A model generated the notes under the pieces. The model saw nothing but the letters and a program-made list of their open reading frames with translations. It was not told the origin of the DNA and made no database searches. A program made the position numbers and the translations under genes. Shown in pieces: positions 35,824 through 47,234 of a stretch of DNA of 64,000 nt; the stretch's first letter is position 1, and every line of letters starts with the position of its first letter. This DNA comes from Nageia nagi. Taxonomy: Eukaryota > Pinophyta. The stretch covers positions 39,928,001 through 39,992,000 of the forward strand of contig JBITNC010000002.1 in assembly GCA_050084985.1 (NCBI GenBank), in the 5' to 3' direction.

Positions 35824-37515
35824 TTAGAGAATACATCCCCTTGCATCATAAAACTCACAATTTTTGTCCAAAAGCTCATTTTCAACAAAATTGTGCCAAC
35901 AAAATTTTGGATCATTAACATTGACCCATTTATCATCATGTTGATTACTTTGCTTCAATTCACTCATCCAAATCATTGTTTCACAAATCTTCACACAAAC
36001 CATCAAGCCAAATAATACCAAGCATTGGCTAATCATGTAACCAATCATCAAAAGTGCTTCTTCAATCAAAAAATCACTTTTATTCATGCATTGTATAACC
36101 AATGTATATTTTCCCCTAAACTCATCATTCTTTAAGAAACATTCCTTATTAAACATTGGCAAAGACTAAACCATATTTCTCCAATAGCACTCAAAATTCC
36201 AATTAGAAATGCCAATGTACATACAAAATTTAGCTCCAAAAAACTTACCCACATTTTGTAATTTACAAACATCATGTTCAACCATGAATATCCTTTTCAA
36301 AAACTTCATCCAACCATCACATTCATCAATAAAACTACATTGCAAAATAGTATTTTCAATCATAACATTATTTCTCACAATCTTCAACAAGTTTCATCTT
36401 TTCAACTTTCAATATTGTAACTTTCAAATATTTTTTTCCATAAGATTTCAACTTTCTCAACAAATTATTCTCAAATCTGAACCATGCATCTTTGTCAAAC
36501 TTTAAATTTACACCAAACAAATAAGTTCCAATTTCCAAGATTGCTTTTAAAGTAACTTTCTCACCAAGGATTTGCAAACAACAATTGTTCACATCATAAA
36601 TCACATTACATACTTTTGTACATTCATGTTTATTCTCCATAATAAACTCATTTTTCTCACCAAAAAATGTAATTTTATCATCACAAAAAGCATCAAATTC
36701 ATCTTTCATAAAATATTCTTTACTATTCTCTTCAATCAACCACATATTTTTCAAACTGGAGGAGTAAATAGTAGTAGTGATATCACAAAAAGCATGCAAA
36801 TCATAAAAGAAACTATAATTTTTATTAGCCAAACTAGCCTTTACAAGAAATCATCAACAACTTTCTCAACTTTTCCCCTTTTTGGAGGTTCTCCAACTAC
36901 ATCATTCTTTTCCCCCTTTGGAGAAACTTCAAAACTTGTGCAAGCCTCTTCTCCAAAACCTACAACTTTATTAATATCAAACTGATTTGCATTAGTATAA
37001 ACATAAAAAATATCAAATTCAAAATTTTCATCATCCCCTTCAAGAGGTTTAGGATCTATGGGTGTCTCTTTCATGAGACAATGTTCTACAAAATCTTAAA
37101 CTTGGTGTGCATACTCCATGTAGCCATCACCAATCCTTCCACATGTGTCTCTCCCTCCATGAAGAAAATGGAAAAAATTTTAATAGGAAAACCATGGGAT
37201 TTCCTCTCCCATTCTTCTATAGGTTTTTCATCTAACTCTGTAACAACTCTACACTCTTCTTCTTCATTCTCTTTTCCTATACATGAACTTCCTTGGGAAG
37301 CAAACATAGATTTTTTTGGAGGTTCTTCTCATAGACATTACAAGTCTCTTACTACAAATAAACATATTCACAAGGTTGAAAACAAAAAAGTTCACAATAC
37401 AAGGCTCATCTTCCTTTCCCATAAGGTCATCATTCACAAACTTATAATATTGTAGATTACTATTCATCTCATTACAATATAACTTACAATTTTCATTTCC
37501 AAAACTAACATTCAA
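35824..37515 (-). pseudogene. Unrecognised coding region carried by LTR element D
   Basis: A chain of overlapping or abutting open segments on the minus strand (37515-37264, 37307-37086, 37074-36841, 36832-36368, 36390-36166, 36162-35824) suggests one former protein of about 550 residues with a few frameshifts and one internal TAG. The longest segment is 154 codons. An acidic and lysine-rich part (VSPKGEKNDVVGEPPKRGK) lies in the middle, and cysteine- and aromatic-rich segments (CNVIYDVNNCC, WNFECYWRNM) follow. I see none of the usual copia or gypsy domains and do not recognise the family. It lies between a gag-like start and the 3' LTR, where pol would be. It may be a captured host gene or a diverged element protein. 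Confidence 0.5.
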
Positions 37516-37619
37516 TTCTCTCTAAACATTAAATGTTATTTTGTAATTTTTAATAAGAAGGAAAATATTTTTTTTTATACCTCTTTGCAATGACATGAGT
37601 GCCAAATAATTTTTTGTTG

Positions 37620-37802
37620 TTCCTCCTTCTTCAAACATCTCTCTTCAACTTCAAAGTTGCTCCAATTCTTAGGTTATGTATAACCTTGTTCTATAATGTC
37701 CCAAATATCAATACCCATTAACCAAGTTTCCATATTTATTTTCCAAAATTGAAAATATTCTCCATCAAAAACTAGAGTTGGAAGATCAGTATTGTTAGCC
37801 AT
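37620..37802 (-). pseudogene. Copia-type gag N-terminus of element D
   Basis: From ATG at 37802 (minus strand) the frame reads MANNTDLPTLVFDGEYFQFW then KINMETWLMGIDIWDIIEQG. This matches the N-terminal gag (DUF4219/UBN2-type) of copia elements: a LPxFDGxNYxxWxxxMxxxLxxxxLWDxVExG pattern. A TAA interrupts after about 48 codons (GYT*PKNW) and the similarity fades within 70 codons. It lies about 1.4 kb downstream of the 5' LTR. Confidence 0.7.
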
Positions 37803-39180
37803 TATAGCCAAAGCAATTGTAAATGGGTTATGGAATCAACCAGAAGGAAACTCCTTCATGATTCTCACAAGTTTTCTAATCTACAAAGGGTCAAGTTTGA
37901 TCACCAAAATTTGAAATAAACAACTCAAAAATAAATTAATATGATATTTTGCAAAATAAATCATACATTGTTGCTACCTTTATCATGGAATGCAATCACA
38001 CATATTCACTATGTTGGTATAAAGTAATTCTTTGCACTGACTAATCAATCTCATAGAACTATGTCAAACAATGACCTAACTACCCTTCATGGCCCTTCAC
38101 TACACTTCTCACCATTCCAAAGCATGCAACATGCTTCACATGGATGTTAATAAGGAATTACATCAAATAATACCCAATTTTTTTGCATATACTATAATCA
38201 AATAGTGTGTTTCCTTCACATTATGTAATCCTTGATTGGGTGCCACAATATGCACCAAATATCACCATAGGGTTATCCTTCATGTAACATAGGTATAGTA
38301 TTTGGAATATGCTCTACTCCCTAATTTTATCTTCATGATGGAATGGCTTCTCTTGTGCATTTTATCAAACAATACACAAGCCTTTTGAAGTTTCCAATTT
38401 TGCATGCATGTCATAGAGAACATCCATCACCTAGATTTCTCCACAAAATTAGGAAATAAATAATTATTTATCATCATATTTCACATCATGTAACATCAAT
38501 TTTATGTAATATCATTTCCTTCTCCATTCTTCTCGACCTCTCTCCTTTCCTAGACGGTGTTGATATTATTTTACCAAATGTAATGAATAGTGTAATAGTC
38601 AAACTAGATCAATTTATATTTCCTAGCATCCTTAGTGCATGCAACAAAGTCACACCTCCAACATCATGTAGTATAGGTTATATATTTGAAATATACTATT
38701 ACTATTATTGCATTCAACCAAACTACATTTCGATGTGGTATTTTATCGAATAAGTCACTTATCTTCTCTACACTACCATGAACTTGTTGGGTAGTCAATC
38801 ACAAAATGATTTTCAACAACTTTATGATGGATTTCCATGGTCTTATAAAGATCCATGACACCTCACACTTGTACATATCCCACGATCAATGTGATTGGTA
38901 ATCAAATAATTTGTAGGCCCTTTCAATGCATTCATTGTGTGCACAATATATAATCATTGCATTCACTAAAACTCCATGTTTCATTTTGATAGCAAACATC
39001 CTTTTATAAATTACCACCAATCATCCATGGTGGCTCTTCATAAAAGTAATGGTCACTTCAAACCCATATATATACCTTTTGCAATTTTTATCTCTTACAG
39101 AGTTTTCACATTTAAATTGGACTCACAATCCATAAGATTTTTAAACCCAAAAAATAACCAGATCTCTCTCTAGCATGATT
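37803..39180 (-). other. Leader region of element D
   Basis: About 1.4 kb between the primer-binding site and the gag start on the minus strand. No coding region is supported. The length is unusual for a copia leader and is compatible with a non-autonomous element. Confidence 0.45.
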
Positions 39181-39200
39181 TCATTGGATCTAATACCAAA
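39181..39200 (-). other. Primer-binding site of element D
   Basis: On the minus strand TTTGGTATTAGATCC directly follows the LTR end ACTTCA. It is close to the tRNA-iMet type site TGGTATCAGAGC with two to three changes. Confidence 0.7.
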
Positions 39201-39662
39201 TGAAGTTTTATTATCAAACATAAAATAAGAAAAATCACTCAAATTGTTAAACATTACAATGCAATTAAATGCATTCACCATAAATCATCATTTTAGAATT
39301 GGAGACATTCACAAATCTGCAATAACATGAGAATAGATCTAAAAAGAAGCTTTATTCAAGAACTTAATGAAGAGATACATTACAACATGGTTTTACTAAA
39401 ACCCTCATGTTGACACAGGTATGGATCTCATAGATCTAATACAAATCATGATCCATTTTCCACTCTACTCCATTCTAGCTTCTACTACAACATGAACTCT
39501 CTTTTAAGCTTGCAAAATACAACTGTAAGGGAAAATCCCAAATGTAACTTCTACAACTACAAAAAACTACCATTTACTCAAATACGATATGTGGAATTAT
39601 ATCCACTTACAAAATATGAAATATTAAAATATTTCCTACCACCTAAAGTCTTATTTCCTACA
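39201..39662 (-). repeat. 5' LTR of element D
   Basis: Partner of 35150-35620, 462 bp. It begins TGTAGGAAATAAG and ends ATAAAACTTCA on the minus strand. The outer flank AAAAA (39663-39667) differs by one base from GAAAA at the other side, consistent with a 5-bp target duplication. Confidence 0.88.
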
Positions 39663-39954
39663 AAAAAGTATAAGATCCAAAATATTTGAGTAGGTTACTC
39701 CAAATCCAAAAAATTGGTAGAAGGAAAAAAAGAGAAACTTTCATGGAAAGAGAAGAGAAAGGGTATACTAAAACTATAATGTCTAATTCAAATTTTAAGA
39801 TAAGATTCATTACATTGAAGAGTAACATAGCTTGACTCATGGACATGATTTTGGGAAGATAACCCAAAAATAAAGATAAAATATAATATATGAATATGGA
39901 AAGAGGTCCAAATGCTGATCAAACTTAATCATATTCTTATATTTATTTCAAAGT

Positions 39955-42900
39955 AGAGGTAAATATGAACATTCCAAATTTTGGAGGAAAGGTTTACATT
40001 GATAAATTGAATAAGTGGTTGAAGCAATTAGAAATATATTTTTAGATTGAAGGTGTTTTTGATGAAGTACATAAAATCTCTTTAACAAGATTAGAAATAG
40101 GTTGACATACTTTGACTTGGTGGGAGAGTCATATGGAATCCCTGAAGCATGATAACTAACCATATATATCTTCTTAGGAAGAATCTAAAAACCTACTTAA
40201 AGATCAATTATATTTAATGGGTTATCATAAGAAACTCATGAAATGGTATTTTTTTTAGACAATAAAAAGGGAAAATTGTCCAAGAATATACTACATAATT
40301 TAGGAAACAAGCTACCTTGCTTGGGATTTATGTAAAATATCTTTAAGTGCTAATGAATTATATTAGAGGATTAAATATCTATTTACAAAAGAAAATAATG
40401 TTGTTTACTCCTACAGATCTTGATCAAGTGAGTGTCCAAACTCAATATTTGGAAGAAGATGGGAGATAAATATAATAATATGAAAACTCCAAGAAAAATT
40501 AAAATCAAAAGGGTCCATAAGAGAGATGAAATTATCAAGATAAAGATAAGGGAAATAAATGTGAAAAGATCAATACTGTAAATACCACAAAGAAAGAGGG
40601 TGATAATGGCCATTATTCCCATTGTGACAAGGATGGACATGGAGATGATAAGTGTTAGAAGCTTCATCTTAAATTGTATCCATATAACAAGAAGAATTGA
40701 GAAAATAAGAATGAAATGGTCACTAAGTTTGATAATGGTGAGGATATATCTAATGTAGATAAGAAAATCAATTACATAGCAATCCAAATAATTGGAGATC
40801 TCAAGAGCATTGAGGACTAAAACACAAAACAATTCCATATCAAGATCTATGCAAACAAGACAAGAATTGATTCCATTATTGACCATAGTTCTAAATTTAA
40901 CCTTATTGCTGAAATTTTGGTAAATGAATTGGGATTGAAGACTTACAATCATCCTAATCCATATCCTTTGGGATGGGTGCACAATGATGTCAAGTTACAA
41001 ATCACTACTTGTAATGTAAGTTTAAATATTCTATTAATGCAAAATTTGTTAATGACCTGGTAGTTGATGTGGTACCTTTAGAAATTTATGGTGTTGTATT
41101 TGGAAATCCTTACTTCTGAGATAGAGATTTCATTTATTATAGGAGAAAAAATAATATAAATTAATCAAATATGGAATAGCCTATAATGTTTATCAACATA
41201 GAAGCATAAAATGGATACCTTTGGTGATACCCAACTACGTAAATTTCCTAAAAAATGCAAGTAAGAAGTTTATTCTAATCATGCTCTAGATTTATGGGGG
41301 TAATACTATCAAAATTGGACCACCAATGGTCTATGTATAGTTTCTACATTGTTAGTGATACTAAATAAATAAGATAAACAAATACAAAAAAATATTCAAG
41401 AATTTTAGGAATTATTTTTTGGGCCAAAAGGACTACCATCTAAGTGGGAAATTCAACATGAGATTTAATTATTTCCTAATGCACCTATTCCAAATACAAT
41501 ATTATATAGGAAATAAAGTTTGGAGTGTGAAGAAATCGAGAGTCAAATTTAGGAGCTAGTAGATCAAGTATGATCAAACCTAGCTCATCTTCATATAGAT
41601 CACTTATTATTTTGGTACCTAAAATGGATGGATATTGAATAATGTGTGTTAATTCTAGGGTATTAAATAAAATTACTATCAATAATCTCTATCCATTACC
41701 TTAGATAGATGATCTTATGGATCAATTGCAAGGTGTAAGATACTTCACTAAGTTGGACTTAAGGAGTAGATATCATCAAGTAAGAATCAACTAAGAGGAT
41801 ATTTGGAATAATTTCTTCAAGACAAGACTAAGCCTATATGAATGGCTTATTTTTTCATTTAGTTTGTGTAATGCACTAGCTACTTTGATGAGAGTGATGA
41901 ATGATATTCTTAGGCCATTCATTTATTATTTTGTTATTGTTTACTTGGATGATATTCTTATGTATAGCCATACTTGGGAGGATCATTCAATACATCATAA
42001 ATTAAGTGTTCCAAATTTTGTAAAAGAAAAACTTATTGTTAAAAATGAGTAAATATGAGTTTTGTAAGCAATCTTTGGTGTATTTAGGCTATCTCATTGG
42101 TGGAGGTAAACTTAAAATAGATCTTGAAAAAGTTAGAGCCATTATGGAATGACCAATACCAAGCAATGTGATTGAAATAAGGATTTTCTTAAGGATGGTT
42201 CAATACCTTAGAAAATTTATTGCTTATTTTTTCCAATATTGGTTCACCTTTATATGGCATTATATGAAAGAAGCAAAGGTTTCAATGGGAAAAGAAGAAT
42301 CAAACATATTTTGACTTGTTGATGCAAAAGATTAGTAATGTACCTATTTAGTCACTCCCTAATTTATACTAGCCTTTTGATATTGAGGTTGATACTAGTG
42401 AGTATGCAATGGAGCTAATTTTGATGTAAGGAAGAAGACCTATTTGTTATCATTTCAATAATTTTAGTGGGAAAATTTTGAACTATCCTACGTATGACAA
42501 GGAGTTATTTATATTGGTCCAACCAATGAAGAAATGGAAGTATTATTTGATGTCAAAGGATATAATAATTCATATTGATCATCAACCATTGCAATACTTG
42601 CAAATTCAATTGAAGTTCCAAGAAACAAGATACTATAATTCCATTTGGGATTTCTAAAATAGTTTCATATGGTCATAAAATATAAGAAGAGTAGTACAAA
42701 CAAGATTATTGGTATTATTTTTGAACCTCCTACTACATGATTTGGATTGCCAGCAACCTACTTTGTAAGTTTTACATCGAAAATGGTCTATTAGTAGAGT
42801 AATTTGGCTTCTTTAACTGTCATGAAATTTTGTACATTCATTAATGGGACTTTTTAAGAGGTATATTTATAGGGTTTTTATTTTGGAGAGGTTTATCAAA

Positions 42901-43440
42901 GGAAAAAATAATCATTTAAGCTATATTTTGAAGGTTTGGATGAGAATCATCTCAAAGATGGACTTATCTACAACTTTAATAATTTATGTGTTCCTAGAGG
43001 TGAGAGAATCCAATTGATTAGAGAGACACATAATAAAATTACTTAATATTTTGAAGTTGGAAAGATAATTGCAAATTTGAAAAGGTATACGTATTGGCCT
43101 AAAATAAAAGAAAGAGTTGTCAAGTATATTAGAGGGTGTGTAATATGTTGTATTAGAAATAGGAAATTAGATTTTTATATGCCACTTCCAATTTCAAATC
43201 ATCCCTGAGAGAGTATATCCATGAATTTTGTAGGTTGATTACTTATGCGAAAAAAGGGGACATGATTATTTTTTGTATTAGTTGATAGATTTAGCAAGAT
43301 GTGTGTTCTAATTCCATATAATAAGATAATTATGAATTAAGAAGTTGCAAATCATTCTTTTCTCATTTATGTGTTCATTTTGGTTTGCTTCTATTTTTTC
43401 TAATAGAGATTCCATATGTTTGGAAAAAAATTGGACTTAT
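39955..43440 (+). pseudogene. Ty3/gypsy element E: gag-pol remains
   Basis: Gag begins near MNIPNFGGKVYIDKLNKWLK (39966) and has a knuckle HYSHCDKDGHGDDKC (about 40611-40655). Protease: IDHSSKFNLIAEILVNELGL (about 40876-40938), then NPYPLGWVHNDVKLQIT, with the active-site D-(S/T)-G changed to DHS. RT: YFTKLDLRSRYHQV (about 41741-41780), LCNALATLMRVMNDILRPF (about 41858-41920), YLDDILMYSHTWEDH (about 41943-41987). RNase H: FDIEVDTSEYAM and YPTYDKELFILVQPMKKWKY (about 42378-42545). Integrase zinc-finger region: HNKIT...CVICC (about 43030-43155) and SMNFVG near 43220. It stops abruptly near 43440. Frames are heavily broken. Confidence 0.88.
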
Positions 43441-45700
43441 TTGTAGGGGAAGATGGACAAAAGGTTGAAGAATGTTAGAATTAAGGAAGTTGTAATAACC
43501 ACTCTTATTTTTCTTAGAACCTAAATATGCTCCAAATTGTACTTTTGTTTATAATATTTATGCAAAAAAGAGGTAGTTAATATGATGTTCACAAAGTAAG
43601 GACATTAATCAACAAGACACATAGATGTAGTATTCTTCTTGCAAAAGAATATGTGTTCTTCTTGTAGGAGATATATTGCACCCATAAAAATAGGAACTCT
43701 ATGGAAAATTAAAGAAGTTATCGAATAAGATGAAGAAAATAGGGTATAATATAAGTATAATACATATGTTGTATAATAAAAAAGTTGATAATAAAGAATT
43801 TCTTCTCTACCAATGTAGAAAAAATTTGACAAATGCATTCAAATTTGTTAAATATTTCCCCTTGGAATTGTTATAAAAATTATGAAAAACCTTTAAGTAT
43901 GCAATATTTTCCATATTGGTTCCAATTTTATCTCCAAAATTGTTGCAAGGGATATTGTTGTCAGAGATGCAATACAAGTCCATTATAAAGAATATTCTTA
44001 TTGAGATTCATTTTTTTCATTGAGACTCTTGGTAATGCAAAGTAATAGAAAATATCTAAAAAATATTCCATAATGATAATTTGAATATTTTTTAGAAATT
44101 ATGTCCTATCTCATTTTTCAGAATTGTTGTTATTAAATTTTTTTACAAATAGACAATATGGTTGATTATTAACATCATATTGTCAAGTACATGTAACTAC
44201 CTATGTACATTGATAGGGTATTTATGAAAGTATTATTTCCTTTTAAGCAGATGTAATTTAGTTTTAGAACCAAACTTTGTATCCATCGTACATAATATTA
44301 TCATAGGAAAACCTAGAAGAAGTTATAGACATCCATTAAAGAGTAGTTATAAATAGTTTTCCATCAAAATTTTATGATTATGTATGAGTCATAAATTGTT
44401 GGAAAAAATATATTATCGAAATGCAGTTTAATATGATGTAATATTCACATGGTATGCATGAATGAGGCATCTTTTAATGGTACATGATTGTTTTAAGTTG
44501 CAAAAAACATAGCTTTCATTGATGGGCATTGGTAATAATAACAATGAACAACAATAGTAATCCAACTTTTTCTATGATAAATGATTTATTTTAGTAGAGT
44601 CTTTGACTACAATGATCTTGTAGTTACATTGCAAGAAAGTAAGGATTTAAGCATAATCTCTTTGGGAACTCATCCCAATATGTTATTAGATTAATTAACA
44701 AAATACAATTCAACCATGACCTAAGAGGCAAATATAACCAACAATTTGTGTCCTAAACACTTCCAACTCTACCAATAGTATCAATCCTTAGTAAGTATTA
44801 TGGCAAAGAATAGTTTCTTAATGAAGATAGGTTATAGCAATTCCTAGGCATCCCTTAGCTTTTCAAATACACGATGTAAAGTTTCGATATACTCCACTTA
44901 CTATATATCAAATGCTAATAATATATGGCATGGTGTTTTTAGGTTTCCATATACTCCAGTTACTATATATCAAAGTGTTTTGTATTTTACTGGTATAGAT
45001 TGACAAAGTTTGTCAGCCTTCTATGTCCAACATTTTGATCATAGCCTACCATGTTGTTTTCAACCATCAAAATGTTGCATGTCACATAAAGATCCTTGTA
45101 TTGCTTCAATTTTCACTTCTAAATAAGAAAACAAAACTCATTACTAACAAATCCAAACAAACCATACAACCATTAAACAACGGCCATATCTTACAAATCA
45201 GAATGTCTTTGCTTCGTTAGATGTCGAGAAAAAAGATGGAGACTTAATTCTAATACAAGCGAATGTACTTCATATACAAACTCTTTCCATGCAACATCTA
45301 TTTGAACAGGGGAAAAAAAAAAGTATTTTCATTAGTGATAATAGGGTCCTCACTAAATATACTAAATGCAAAGGTCATAATTTACTATAGAGCCATAACA
45401 AGTTTCAGAAGGACGAAAAGTTTGAATAATCAACAGACAAGAATAAGAGAAAGCGATCAAGCGTACGAGATTAAGACATTTGCATTAAATTCAAATGCAA
45501 TTTCTACAAAGTTCAAACTAAATCACAGAAAATATTACAACTTGCATATTATTTGATGAACAGGGCGTTGCAAAGCTTACAATGGACATAAAATTAAAAT
45601 CATACAATTTTGGAAAGAAAGTTATTCTCAGTATAGCTAAAATATAGGTACAAGCTTAATTTATTATTTCTGTAATTCTAATCAATTTTAATGTGAGTAG
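43441..45700. other. AT-rich intergenic stretch without a supported gene
   Basis: No domain or LTR border is recognised. A 32-bp motif (GTTTC(G/C)ATATACTCCA(C/G)TTACT...) occurs twice, at 44881-44912 and 44943-44974, with 30 of 32 bases equal. Confidence 0.45.
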
Positions 45701-45710
45701 CATGTGGAGA

Positions 45711-45852
45711 TTTTTTTTTTTTGGGGCACGATCTCCATCTACCATCAACTCAATAGGATTTTAAGTATGTTTCAGCTTTCAGGGGTGGAGAGTTTTGAAC
45801 CTGACATCCGAGAGCTTTGAACTACCCACCTTTCCAACTCCCCTATCCCTCA
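45711..45852 (-). mobile_element. tRNA-derived SINE with poly(A) tail
   Basis: On the minus strand the head contains RNA polymerase III promoter-like boxes: GGTGGGTAGTTC (45830-45819, A-box-like) and GGTTCAAAACTC (45801-45790, B-box-like), about 18 bp apart. The element ends in CCCC followed by 12 A (45722-45711). The length is about 140 bp. Possible short target repeats GCATGTGG (45700-45707) and GCATGTAG (near 45858) flank it, but they are imperfect and the right one is set off by a few bases. The boxes and tail together fit a plant SINE better than any other short element. Confidence 0.5.
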
Positions 45853-46898
45853 ATTCATGCATGTAGTCTTTTCCAATAAAATAAGAAAATATTTGTAATA
45901 TTATCACATGATAAAAGTAAGTAAAATTGTTTTTCTTGAGTCATTATTTTCAACAAATTCAGACTTTTATTCCTCAAATAAAACTAAGCTGCAAAATTTG
46001 TTTTGATAAAATAGATCTTCAATAGCAAGATAAATCAACACTGCCTAGCAAACTGACAGAAAGCTTCATAAATTCTTAAATTAATATCTTCCATGAAAGC
46101 CTTGGTTTAATAAAGAAAGAAATAAAATGAAATACTCACTTTACAGCAACTCTCCCAAAAGTTTCAGAAGATTCACAAACGGAACATAATAGTGAAAGAT
46201 TGTACAGGCTATGATCAAGCTAAAGGGGCACTCATTACAACATGCAGTTTACACAAAAGTAAGTTAGCTCACTTATGAAATCTGATAAAAAAAAATACAT
46301 TATCTTCAAGCGATGTGGCGTTTTCATCATGCCAACCACAAAATACTAATAGAAAGTGAAAGAAACTTTAAATCATTCTTCTAAACTAGCAAATTATTAA
46401 TGGCAAGCACCTGCATGAGAGGTAATGATATGCCAATAGTGATTCAATAAAACTTAGTTATTGAAACTCTATAGAAGGTTAATGCAAACATACTGACATT
46501 AACCACTTTCTCAATAACAAACCCCATAACTCTGCAAACATAATGCTTAATCAGATTTTTCTGCTTCCACTCCCTTCAAAATTTGTATTACAAATTCAGC
46601 CAAAAAAATTTGGCTTAAAAAATACAATGTTAACCATTTACTGAAATCAGATGTATTAAATTTCTTCAAATTATTCAAAAATAACTGCTTTTGAAGGAAA
46701 GTTCCTATAAGATGTCCTACTTATCACGAATGTCAACCCCTTAAAGAAATCCTTCGCACCTTGTGGAAATTTTGGATTGGAGATAGAAAATTAAAACTTG
46801 TACCTTTGAAATGCTGAAAAGAAATGGATACCCATCCCCAATAGACTTTCCGAGAAGTTCTTCATTTATTATTCCTTCTCGTTGAAGCCTTCTCAACT
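45853..46898. other. Intergenic stretch, possible exon remnant near the high end
   Basis: Mostly featureless. On the minus strand, 46894-46804 reads open (RLQREGIINEELLGKS then IGDGYPFLFSISK) and ends at CAAAG|GTACAAG, a possible splice donor, so it could be an exon of a lost gene. I do not recognise the peptide. It adjoins the duplicated block 46899-47234. Confidence 0.3.
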
Positions 46899-47234
46899 AA
46901 GTGTGTTTATCCTACAAGATTGTATTTCCAACAAAGTAAATTTTGAGATGCAGATGGATTTCCATGAACATTTGGATTAGATCACTTTCAAGGTATCAAC
47001 AAACAATAATTTAAGTGTTACCTACAGAGTTCTTCCCGTCATGTTTGCAAGTAACAGTCGTCTTTCACCATAAGTGTCGCATCTCATGCTTTATCTTCTT
47101 TCTTTTTTTTTCAATTGCCTTGGCCGTGATTTGATATATCTGGAAAACGAAGAGAGAAGCTTCATGATGGAGATAAGAACAGATGTTGCTGGCAATGGTA
47201 TTTCATAGCCACGCATATTTGAATGGTGAGATTG
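46899..47234 (-). repeat. Duplicate of the cis-prenyltransferase upstream region (copy 1)
   Basis: This block is a direct repeat of 50853-51182. Shared landmarks are TTTATCCTACAAGATT, CATAAGTGTCGCATCTCATG, AGAGAAGCTTCATGATGGAG and GGTATTTCATAGCCAC. On the minus strand both copies encode a similar short stretch (GYEIPxPAxSVLISIMKLL), which suggests a formerly coding segment. Copy 2 lies just upstream of the intact prenyltransferase; here no prenyltransferase follows. Confidence 0.75.

Noticed and set aside
36572-36985. 137-codon open frame on the plus strand in element D
   Set aside because: It overlaps the minus-strand chain that lies in the same orientation as the gag start, primer-binding site and polypurine tract of element D. 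The plus-strand reading is probably the complement of that coding region, although this was not proved.
40383-40982. 199-codon open frame on the minus strand
   Set aside because: It is antisense to the gag/protease part of gypsy E, whose plus-strand frames match known domains. The translation is Ile/Leu-rich, as expected for the complement of an AT-rich Asn/Lys-rich region. I treat it as a shadow.
46804-46894. Possible exon of a spliced host gene on the minus strand
   Set aside because: The open stretch is only about 30 codons, the peptide is not recognised, an in-frame stop lies just upstream, and only one of the two splice borders is convincing. It is mentioned in the intergenic entry but not called as a gene.
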